Positions 20,172-26,251 of a stretch of 26,251 nucleotides of DNA are shown here, in pieces. The translations under genes and the position numbers were made by a program. Each line of letters begins with the position of its first letter. Positions within the stretch are counted from its first letter, which is position 1. The notes below the pieces were generated by a model. It saw only the letters and a program-made list of their open reading frames with translations, had not been told where the DNA came from and searched no databases. The DNA lies in assembly GCA_041917975.1 (NCBI GenBank), contig JAYRWN010000156.1:1-26251 (forward strand), given 5' to 3'. Source of the stretch: JAYRWN01 sp041917975 (lineage in GTDB: Bacteria > Bacteroidota > Bacteroidia > Chitinophagales > Saprospiraceae).

Positions 20172-21584
20172 TTACAGTTCGGTCTTTTGTTCTTGATATT
20201 CGGTGCGCGGCAGGTTTGTTAAGGACAATGCATTATAGCCCCCGGGAATGTTTACCATATTCCGGTATCCGCGAGCTTTCATGATGGAAGCAAAAGTCGA
20301 TGAGCGGTAGCCACCGCCGCAGTATAAAAAGTAGGTTTTATTTTTATCAAAATGTTCGATAAGGCGGTTGATAAAATCCAGCGGGTAATTTTCTGCACCA
20401 ACAATGTGCTCTGACCTGTATTCACTCTCTTTGCGGACATCGATCAGGTTTATGGTCCCCGGCTGATAATTTTTCGCCAGCTGCGCGGGAGTAAGTTCTT
20501 GCATGGTTTCCACCTCTTCACCTGTTGCTTTCCAGGACTCAAATCCACCATCAAGATAGCCAATGGCATGATCGTACCCCACTCTGGCCAACCGGGTTAC
20601 CACTTCTGTTTCGCGGCCAATGGGGGTCACTAACAAAATGGGTTGTTTATGGTCGGTAATGAGGGCACCCACCCAGGGTGCGAAAGATCCGTCGATGCCG
20701 ATGTTTATAGATCCGGGGATAAAACCTTTAGCAAAATCCCCTTCATGACGGGCGTCAAGAACCAAGGCATCTGTGCCTTCCCAGGCGGCTAAAAAAGCAC
20801 GTACACTGAGCGGTTGTAAGCCACGATCTCTTACCTCGTCGATGCTGTCGTAACCCATTTTATTCATGACAGCGTTTTTAGGGAAGTATTGAGGGGGTTC
20901 TACCAATCCGGTAGTGACTTCCTGAATAAATTCTGCCTTGGTCATATCGGCACGCAGGGCATAGTTGTACTTTTTTTGATCACCCAGGGTGCCCTGAGTT
21001 TCTTTGCTCATTTTTTTTCCACAGGCCGATCCGGCACCATGACCAGGGTAAACAATGACTTCATCAGCCAAAGGCATGATTTTATTTCTTAAACTGTCAT
21101 AAAGGTAACCGGCCAGGTCTTCCAGGGTTAATTCAGCGCCTTTTTGAGCTAAGTCCGGCCGTCCGACATCCCCTAAAAATAACGTATCACCGGTGAAAAT
21201 AGCTACATCTTTACCCTGTTCATCCTTTAATAAATAGGTGGTACTCTCCATGGTATGACCCGGCGTATGCAAGACTTTAAGGGTCAGTTTACCAACTTTT
21301 AGAATTTCTCCATCCGTGGCGACATGAGCTTTAAAATTGGGTTGAGCGGTAGGGCCATATACGATGGTAGCTCCGGTTTTTTTAGCCAGATCTAGGTGAC
21401 CGGAAACAAAGTCTGCATGGAAATGGGTTTCTAACACGTATTTGAGTTCGGCTTGATCTGCCTGCAGTCGTTCTATATACGGATCCGTTTCACGCAGAGG
21501 GTCAATGATCACTGCTTCGCCTTCGCTTGCTATGTAATAGGCTGCTTCAGCGAGACATCCGGTATATAACTGTTCTATTTTCAT
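20172..21584 (-). CDS. MBL-fold persulfide dioxygenase/rhodanese fusion, CstB-like
   Basis: 470 residues in three parts. The MBL domain (1-235) has THFHADFVSGH (H54, H56, D58), TPGHT (H110), TGDTLF (D133) and YPGHG (H182), an ETHE1/CstB-type non-haem iron site. The first rhodanese domain (about 250-355) has VTPIGRE at the catalytic loop and therefore no cysteine. The second (about 365-465) has the active-site loop YCGGGYRSS with C422. A family cysteine, C10, is present in YTGCLAEAAYYI. CstB-type enzymes oxidise persulfides or thiosulfate-derived sulfane sulfur to sulfite or thiosulfate, which prevents build-up of reactive sulfur. The gene is monocistronic, convergent with the FAD oxidoreductase gene, and has a Crp/Fnr-type site 60 bases upstream. 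I expect it to be the oxidative arm of the sulfur locus. Confidence 0.93.
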   Translation of the reverse strand: MKIEQLYTGCLAEAAYYIASEGEAVIIDPLRETDPYIERLQADQAELKYVLETHFHADFVSGHLDLAKKTGATIVYGPTAQPNFKAHVATDGEILKVGKLTLKVLHTPGHTMESTTYLLKDEQGKDVAIFTGDTLFLGDVGRPDLAQKGAELTLEDLAGYLYDSLRNKIMPLADEVIVYPGHGAGSACGKKMSKETQGTLGDQKKYNYALRADMTKAEFIQEVTTGLVEPPQYFPKNAVMNKMGYDSIDEVRDRGLQPLSVRAFLAAWEGTDALVLDARHEGDFAKGFIPGSINIGIDGSFAPWVGALITDHKQPILLVTPIGRETEVVTRLARVGYDHAIGYLDGGFESWKATGEEVETMQELTPAQLAKNYQPGTINLIDVRKESEYRSEHIVGAENYPLDFINRLIEHFDKNKTYFLYCGGGYRSSTFASIMKARGYRNMVNIPGGYNALSLTNLPRTEYQEQKTEL

Positions 21585-21614
21585 CGATAAATTTTAAATT
21601 CTTAAATAATAGGA

Positions 21615-21661
21615 CAAAAATACGGGAGGTGAATGAATATTAATTGTGATCATCGTCACTA
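21615..21661 (-). promoter_or_regulatory. Promoter and Crp/Fnr-type site of the MBL-rhodanese gene
   Basis: TTGTGA-TCATCG-TCACTA (21644-21661) is the best dyad of the set. On the minus strand the -7 box TATTTTTG (plus 21615-21622) ends 37.5 bp from its centre. Box sequence and distance are identical to those at the FAD oxidoreductase gene. Confidence 0.6.
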
Positions 21662-21789
21662 TCTTCTGTGCCGGACATCTCTCTGGATATTAAAGTATGC
21701 CTAATGTGGTCATAAAATCTTACTTGCGAGCCTTAAAAACAATGATTTTTAGATAACTTTACTACAGTTTACAAATTTTAAACCTCATC

Positions 21790-22203
21790 ATGACCATTAA
21801 AGTAGCCATCGCAGAAGATTTCGGATTAGTTCGCCGCGAAATTATCAGTTTATTAAATGAATTGGACACTATTGACGTGGTAGCTGAATTTACTGACGGG
21901 CAGGAATTATTATCGTATCTGGCATCCCATCCTGTGGATGTGGCCTTGCTCGACTGCGATATGCCCGGGTTGGGAGGAGTAGGTACATGCCTCAAGATGA
22001 TGGAAAACCGGTTGGATGTGCCAGCAATTATGTTAAGCACCCATCAGGATAAATCTAAGTTAGATGAAGCTGTGCAAGCGGGGGCGCGCGGGTTTTTATT
22101 TAAGCACAGTTCCCTCGGTGAATACCATAATGCTATCCTGCGGGTTCATCAGGGTGGTACTTATTTTAGCTCAGAGGTGGTGGATGATTTATTAGAACCC
22201 TGA
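21790..22203 (+). CDS. Stand-alone receiver-domain response regulator (NarL-type REC)
   Basis: 137 residues forming one receiver domain: acidic pair in AIAED (E9, D10), phospho-acceptor D55 in ALLDCDMPG, switch Ser/Thr in IMLST near 82, and conserved Lys in GFLFKHSS. The C-terminal stretch (ILRVHQGGTYFSSEVVDDLL) is what normally joins a NarL/FixJ receiver to its LuxR-type HTH, but the protein stops there with no HTH in any frame before the next gene. It could be a phosphate sink, an adaptor, or a regulator that lost its output domain. No histidine kinase is in the window. It is divergent from the MBL-rhodanese gene and convergent with ruvB. Confidence 0.88.
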   Translation: MTIKVAIAEDFGLVRREIISLLNELDTIDVVAEFTDGQELLSYLASHPVDVALLDCDMPGLGGVGTCLKMMENRLDVPAIMLSTHQDKSKLDEAVQAGARGFLFKHSSLGEYHNAILRVHQGGTYFSSEVVDDLLEP

Positions 22204-22218
22204 ATTCTAGAGATCCTC

Positions 22219-23250
22219 TTATTCCAGATCAAAAAGTGTTTTACTATTTAATCCTCTTTTGACACCCAGGTGTGCATACGCTTTATCCGTCGCTTCTCGT
22301 CCCCGCGGTGTGCGTTGAAGGAATCCTTCCATGATCAGGAATGGCTCATGAACTTCCTCGATGGTTCCGTGCTCTTCACCCACTGCCGTAGCAATAGTAC
22401 TAATACCCACCGGGCCGCCTTTAAACTTATGGATGATGGTGCTAAGAATGCGATTATCCATTTCATCAAGGCCATATTCATCCACATTTAAAGCTTGCAA
22501 GCCATATTCTGCGATGTTTTTGTCAATGATGCCATTACCCTTTATCTGGGCAAAGTCCCGGATCCTGCGCAACAGTGCATTCGCTACCCGGGGCGTGCCT
22601 CTGCTGCGGCGGGCAATTTCGAAAGCACCTTCCGTCGTAACCGGAACATTTAAAATGGACGCGGAACGCAGGACGATTTTAGTCAAGATTTCCGATGTGT
22701 AATAGTCTAGATGGAACGTAATCCCGAAACGAGCCCGCATGGGTGGAGTCAATAAGCCCATCCGGGTCGTAGCACCGACCAGGGTAAACGGATTAAGACT
22801 GAGTTGGATGGAACGTGCTGATGGACCACTGTCAATGATGATGTCGATGCGGAAATCCTCCATGGCCGAGTATAAGTATTCTTCGACCACGTTGTTCAGG
22901 CGATGGATTTCATCAATGAATAATACATCACCTTCTTGCAGATTGGTCAGTAATCCGGCCAGGTCGCCGGGTTTTTCGATCACCGGGCCACTGGTTAATT
23001 TCAGACTGCGTTCCAGCTCATTGCTGATGATGTGCGCCAGGGTTGTTTTGCCCAAACCTGGAGGGCCATGGAGCAGAACATGGTCCAGGGACTCTCCCCG
23101 CTGGCGAGCTGCCTGGATAAACACCCTAAGGTTATCCACCACTTTTTGTTGGCCGAAGAAGTCGTGGAGTTCTTTTGGCCTTAGTGCACGTTCTACCGCT
23201 TGCTCTTCCTGGCTGAGACGTGAACTTTCCGGATTTAAATGTGGATTCAT
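22219..23250 (-). CDS. ruvB: Holliday junction branch-migration ATPase RuvB
   Basis: 343 residues, the usual RuvB length. It is a hexameric AAA+ motor that drives branch migration with RuvA. It has Walker A GPPGLGKTT (62-70), Walker B DVLFIDEIH (109-116), the sensor region VGATTRMGLLTPPMRARFG (158 on) and the C-terminal winged-helix DNA-binding domain ending near QRTPRGREATDKAYAHLG. The N-terminus (RALRPKELHDFFGQ) fits the family, so the start is sound. ruvA and ruvC are not adjacent. An inverted repeat with promoter-like arms lies 72-113 bases upstream. Confidence 0.98.
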   Translation of the reverse strand: MNPHLNPESSRLSQEEQAVERALRPKELHDFFGQQKVVDNLRVFIQAARQRGESLDHVLLHGPPGLGKTTLAHIISNELERSLKLTSGPVIEKPGDLAGLLTNLQEGDVLFIDEIHRLNNVVEEYLYSAMEDFRIDIIIDSGPSARSIQLSLNPFTLVGATTRMGLLTPPMRARFGITFHLDYYTSEILTKIVLRSASILNVPVTTEGAFEIARRSRGTPRVANALLRRIRDFAQIKGNGIIDKNIAEYGLQALNVDEYGLDEMDNRILSTIIHKFKGGPVGISTIATAVGEEHGTIEEVHEPFLIMEGFLQRTPRGREATDKAYAHLGVKRGLNSKTLFDLE

Positions 23251-23321
23251 AAACCTTATTTATTCGCCATATTGCTTATCACTTAAAAAACTAAGTGGGA
23301 GCATCTATAGTCCATCTATAA

Positions 23322-23363
23322 TTTTTACCTTTGCGCAGTTTTTTAATAGTACAAAGGTAAAAA
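23322..23363. repeat. 12-bp inverted repeat carrying head-to-head TACCTTTG boxes
   Basis: TTTTTACCTTTG (23322-23333) and CAAAGGTAAAAA (23352-23363) are perfect inverted copies separated by 18 bases, between the divergent ruvB and isocitrate dehydrogenase genes. Each arm contains TACCTTTG, a full match to the -7 consensus TAnnTTTG, one pointing to each gene. No good -33 boxes are seen, and both lie about 100 bases from the start codons. It may be two divergent promoters, a regulator site, or an RNA hairpin. Confidence 0.5.
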
Positions 23364-23441
23364 ATAGCCCAAATACTGTTAGAAACAAATGCAAAACAAG
23401 GCGTAAATTAATCAGTTAGATATTAAAAAACCAATAATATC

Positions 23442-24659
23442 ATGAGTGGTCAAAAAATAAGTATTAAAGATGGAATCTTGCAGGTACCTGATCAACCGGT
23501 TATCCCTTTCATCGAAGGAGATGGAACGGGTGCTGATATCTGGGCATCCTCCGTGCGGGTGTTAGATGCCGCAGTTGCTAAAGCTTACGGTGGCAGACGT
23601 CGTATCAATTGGCGGGAGGTTTTGGCCGGCGAAAAAGCCTTTATCAGCAAAGGCGACTGGTTGCCCCAGGAAACTTTGGATGTTATTTCTGAACATTTGG
23701 TAGCGATCAAAGGTCCGCTAACCACGCCGGTCGGTGGTGGCATCCGCTCTTTGAATGTGGCTTTGCGCCAGATTCTGGATTTATACGCTTGTGTGAGACC
23801 TGTACGCTGGTTTCAGGGTGTTCCTTCTCCGGTCAAAGAACCTAACCTGGTGGATATGGTCATCTTCCGCGAGAATACCGAAGATATTTATGCCGGGATA
23901 GAATTTCAAGCCGGCACTGCAGATGCCCAAAAGTTTAAAGAAGTATTCCAGGCACATTTCCCTGATCGTTTCAAAAAAATTCGTTTCCCGGATACAGCCG
24001 GTTTTGGGATAAAACCAGTATCCCAGGAGGGTACCGACCGCTTGGTACGGGCGGCCATCCAATATGCCTTGGCTAAGAACTTACCCACCCTTACATTGGT
24101 CCATAAGGGCAATATCATGAAATTTACCGAAGGAGGGTTCCGTGATTGGGGGTATGAATTGGCGAAGCGTGAATTCGGTGGAGTAGAATTTGAGGGCGGA
24201 CCTTGGGTGAAATTGCCAAATGGCACCATCGTCAAAGATGTTATCGCCGACGCTTTCCTGCAACAGATTCTTCTGCGTCCTTCCGAATATCACGTGATTG
24301 CCACCCTTAATCTGAACGGCGACTACGTGTCGGATGCCCTGGCGGCTCAGGTTGGCGGGATAGGCATCGCTCCGGGTGCCAATATTAATTATGTCACCGG
24401 GCATGCCATCTTTGAAGCTACACACGGTACCGCACCCAAATATGCCGGCCAGGATAAAGTGAATCCTTCTTCCGTCATATTATCCGGAGTGATGATGTTC
24501 GAATACATGGGCTGGAATGAAGCCGCTGATCTGATTATCAAGGGCGTGGAAGCGGCAATCGGTAAAAAACGGGTGACTTATGATTTTCACCGTTTAATGG
24601 AAGGCGCCACATTATTAAAATGCTCGGAATTTGGCGATGAAATTATCGCTAACATGTAA
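23442..24659 (+). CDS. icd: NADP-dependent isocitrate dehydrogenase
   Basis: 405 residues, closely following the E. coli-type homodimeric enzyme that turns isocitrate into 2-oxoglutarate and CO2 in the TCA cycle. Substrate residues are in place: GGGIRSLNVALRQ with S103, N105 and R109, then R119 and R122, Y150 (EDIYAGIE) and K222 (HKGN). Metal-binding aspartates lie in the DVIADAFLQQ region (from D266) and in the NGDYVSDALAAQ region. The NADP-selecting set K333, Y334, V340 and R384 (PKYAGQDKV, HRLMEG) matches E. coli K344, Y345, V351 and R395. S103 corresponds to the serine phosphorylated by AceK in enterics, but no such kinase gene is in the window. Single gene with its own terminator. Confidence 0.97.
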   Translation: MSGQKISIKDGILQVPDQPVIPFIEGDGTGADIWASSVRVLDAAVAKAYGGRRRINWREVLAGEKAFISKGDWLPQETLDVISEHLVAIKGPLTTPVGGGIRSLNVALRQILDLYACVRPVRWFQGVPSPVKEPNLVDMVIFRENTEDIYAGIEFQAGTADAQKFKEVFQAHFPDRFKKIRFPDTAGFGIKPVSQEGTDRLVRAAIQYALAKNLPTLTLVHKGNIMKFTEGGFRDWGYELAKREFGGVEFEGGPWVKLPNGTIVKDVIADAFLQQILLRPSEYHVIATLNLNGDYVSDALAAQVGGIGIAPGANINYVTGHAIFEATHGTAPKYAGQDKVNPSSVILSGVMMFEYMGWNEAADLIIKGVEAAIGKKRVTYDFHRLMEGATLLKCSEFGDEIIANM

Positions 24660-24681
24660 TACTTAACGGTACACGTAATAG

Positions 24682-24719
24682 AAAAATGCCTGCCGGACGA
24701 TGATCTGGCAGGCATTTTT
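24682..24719. terminator. Bidirectional terminator between icd and the Fe-S carrier gene
   Basis: AAAAATGCCTGCC (24682-24694) and GGCAGGCATTTTT (24707-24719) form a perfect 13-bp stem that can extend inward through G-U, G-C and A-T pairs to a 6-base loop. The A and T runs on its flanks give a U run on both strands. Confidence 0.92.
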
Positions 24720-24753
24720 ATTTGTACTCACGCCATAAGGGTGCGTAGAATCT

Positions 24754-25098
24754 TTAAGCATTAAAGGACGTACCGCAGCCGCAGGTATCCTTGGCATTCG
24801 GGTTATTGAAAGAAAATCCCCGGTTTTGTAATCCATCCACCCAATCGATTTCCATGCCGATCAAATAAAGCGAGTGGGCCTTTTGCATCAGCACTTTCAG
24901 GCCGGCTATCTCATAAACTTCATCACTATCCTTGGGAGCATCAAATCCAAGAACATAGGTAAACCCGGAACAACCGCCACCTTTCACACCTACCCGCAAA
25001 CCATATTCATCACTGATGTTTTGTTCGGCACGGATGCGTTGCAATTGGGTGACCGCTTGCGGAGTAAGGGTAATGGGACTTACACTGACGTCTATCAT
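24754..25098 (-). CDS. A-type iron-sulfur carrier protein (IscA/ErpA/HesB family)
   Basis: 114 residues with the three conserved cysteines of A-type carriers: C43 in KGGGCSGFTY, and C106 and C108 in DTCGCGTSF at the C-terminus. These proteins hold an iron-sulfur cluster and pass it to target enzymes. No other isc or suf gene is in the window, so IscA, ErpA and SufA cannot be told apart by context. The N-terminal ITLTPQAVTQLQ is typical. It has a -7 box at 25122-25129 and shares the bidirectional terminator with icd. Confidence 0.95.
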   Translation of the reverse strand: MIDVSVSPITLTPQAVTQLQRIRAEQNISDEYGLRVGVKGGGCSGFTYVLGFDAPKDSDEVYEIAGLKVLMQKAHSLYLIGMEIDWVDGLQNRGFSFNNPNAKDTCGCGTSFNA

Positions 25099-25121
25099 GG
25101 CATTAATCTTGATTGTCTAAA

Positions 25122-25129
25122 CAAATATA
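25122..25129 (-). promoter_or_regulatory. -7 promoter box of the Fe-S carrier gene
   Basis: Minus strand TATATTTG (plus CAAATATA) matches TAnnTTTG exactly, 24 bases before the start codon. No clear -33 box. Confidence 0.45.
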
Positions 25130-25180
25130 TTAATTCTTACTAAAAATAAGGATAACCAATAAAACTGGCGGTTAGTTCAT

Positions 25181-25188
25181 TACTTTTG
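25181..25188 (+). promoter_or_regulatory. -7 promoter box of the conserved anchored-protein gene
   Basis: TACTTTTG matches TAnnTTTG exactly, 30 bases before the ATG at 25218. No clear -33 box. Confidence 0.4.
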
Positions 25189-25217
25189 TTTGTTAAAATA
25201 TATAAGTAGTATTTATT

Positions 25218-25751
25218 ATGGGTTATATCGGCACATCGCTGTGGGATTTATTGGTTTTTTTAATTAAATGGGCAGCGATCCTGGGAGGTATCTTTTACCT
25301 GGGAAGATACTTTTATACCCTTTCATTTCGGCTGAGTGCCACTAAGAAGAATCAGGAAGTGCGGGTTCAAAACCAAAATTTACGTCTCCAGGCATATGAA
25401 AGAATGGCCTTGTTTTGCGAACGCATTTCTATTCCCCAGTTATTGTACCGCCTTAATGCATCCAGCATGAGCGCAGCCGCGCTTAGGGATGCCATGCTAA
25501 TTGCCATTCAAACGGAATACGATCATAATGTCACCCAGCAAATATTCGTTTCTACCAAATTGTGGAAGATCATTTCCCTGTCAAAAGACGATACGGCTTA
25601 TATCATTCAAAAGTACGCCGCTGAATTGCCTGATGGAGCGACTAGTCAAGACTTGGTTATAAAGTTAAGCGAGCACCTCAGCAAAAGTGAATACAATGCC
25701 AACCTAAAGGCTCTGGAAGCCATCAATCAGGAAGTCAGTCTGATCGTATGA
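25218..25751 (+). CDS. Conserved N-terminally anchored protein (unrecognised function)
   Basis: 177 residues. One membrane helix near the N-terminus (about 9-32, LLVFLIKWAAILGGIFYLG) is followed by a cytosolic, mostly helical domain with QNLRLQAYERMALFCERISIPQLLYRL near 53 and an Ala/Leu-rich C-terminal part. It resembles an uncharacterised family I associate with Bacteroidota (possibly DUF7935); I do not assign a function. Its TGA overlaps the ATG of the next gene by four bases, so the two are translationally coupled. Confidence 0.75.
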   Translation: MGYIGTSLWDLLVFLIKWAAILGGIFYLGRYFYTLSFRLSATKKNQEVRVQNQNLRLQAYERMALFCERISIPQLLYRLNASSMSAAALRDAMLIAIQTEYDHNVTQQIFVSTKLWKIISLSKDDTAYIIQKYAAELPDGATSQDLVIKLSEHLSKSEYNANLKALEAINQEVSLIV

Positions 25752-26251
25752 TGCGCTGGTTCTTATTATTAGCGTTATGGGTCATAGTGGCCTGTCATTC
25801 GGTCCAGCATCTGGCCGAAATAAAGCCGCAGAACAGCGAACTAAAATTCGTGGAGATTGCCGCCGATTCAGTGGTGGAGTCGACCATACAACCCTACCGG
25901 AACCAGATGGTCACCCGTATGGATGAAGTGCTCGGAACCTGCAGCATGAGTTTAAAAAAAGAATTGCCGGAGTCTGCGCTGGGAAATTTCTTTTGTGATG
26001 CCTTGATGGTTCAGGGGCAAAAGAACAGCAGCAAACCTATCGACGCTGCCGTACAAAACTATGGCGGCCTGCGCATACCTTCCATAGAAAGCGGACCCAT
26101 CACCGTAGGAAAAATCTACGAGCTGATGCCTTTTGACAATATGATGGTCATTTTGGACCTGCCCGGTGCTGAGTTGGATTCCTTATGCCAACAAATCGCT
26201 GCGGATGAAGGCTGGCCCGTCAGCAGAGAACTCCGGTTTATGATCCGCCAG
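25748..26251 (+). CDS. 5'-nucleotidase C-terminal domain lipoprotein (cut by window edge)
   Basis: The frame opens with ATG-ATG at 25748 and 25751 and reads 168 codons to the window edge with no stop. The N-terminus is a short lipoprotein signal (FLLLALWVIVAC-HS). The visible part matches the 5'-nucleotidase C-terminal (substrate-binding) domain: LGNFFCDALM, AAVQNYGGLRIP, SGPITVGKIYELMPFDNMM and LPGAELDSL. The metallophosphatase domain that normally precedes it in one chain is absent here. In many Bacteroidota the two halves are separate neighbouring genes, so the catalytic half may follow outside the window. The start codon overlaps the preceding stop. Confidence 0.85.
   Translation, partial: MMRWFLLLALWVIVACHSVQHLAEIKPQNSELKFVEIAADSVVESTIQPYRNQMVTRMDEVLGTCSMSLKKELPESALGNFFCDALMVQGQKNSSKPIDAAVQNYGGLRIPSIESGPITVGKIYELMPFDNMMVILDLPGAELDSLCQQIAADEGWPVSRELRFMIRQ

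Overview
The window looks like a chromosomal segment of a member of the Bacteroidota. The evidence is gene content (TonB-dependent receptor with an N-terminal carboxypeptidase-regulatory-like domain, GH172/DUF2961 lipoprotein, a lineage-typical Zn-cluster lipoprotein, a stand-alone 5'-nucleotidase C-terminal domain), the near absence of Shine-Dalgarno sequences, and repeated TAnnTTTG promoter boxes upstream of genes. The order or family cannot be fixed from the sequence. No rRNA, tRNA, IS element, phage gene or CRISPR array is visible.

Layout. 1-5905: tail of a small membrane gene, a tandem universal stress protein (-), a GH172-type lipoprotein (+), a periplasmic thioredoxin-like protein (-), a small membrane protein (-), a DUF423 protein (-) and uracil-DNA glycosylase (-). 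6035-11904: a 966-residue FAD/4Fe-4S dehydrogenase of the YdiJ type, a DUF3052-like protein, a SulP anion transporter and a secreted protein made of two near-identical domains (all +). 12141-16404: a metal (probably zinc) acquisition locus: Fur/Zur-type repressor (+) divergent from an outer-membrane receptor, a frameshifted lipoprotein, a His-rich small protein and a MerC-family membrane protein (-). Two perfect 7-1-7 palindromes (TGCAACTnAGTTGCA) cover the receptor promoter. 16410-21661: a sulfur-handling locus: small membrane protein, thioredoxin, two YeeE/YedE-type channel halves and a Cys-rich Crp/Fnr regulator in one leftward operon, a divergent FAD oxidoreductase that lacks the disulfide-reductase cysteines, and a CstB-like MBL-rhodanese protein. 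21790-26251: a stand-alone receiver domain, ruvB, NADP-isocitrate dehydrogenase, an A-type Fe-S carrier, a conserved membrane-anchored protein and the start of a 5'-nucleotidase C-terminal domain lipoprotein.

The most notable pattern is a probable Crp/Fnr regulon. Dyads of the form TGA-N6-TCA (best form TTGTGA-N6-TCACTA) lie upstream of the thioredoxin/YeeE/crp operon, the FAD oxidoreductase, the MBL-rhodanese gene and the universal stress gene. In all four the dyad centre is 36.5-37.5 bp from the end of a TTTG box, as expected for an activator bound near -42. A fifth dyad (TTGTAA-N6-TCACAA) precedes the SulP gene at a longer distance. Together this suggests a self-regulated circuit for uptake, reduction and oxidation of sulfane sulfur/persulfide, with the sensor possibly acting through C82, C88 and C89. 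These functional statements are inferences from families and site geometry, not demonstrated.
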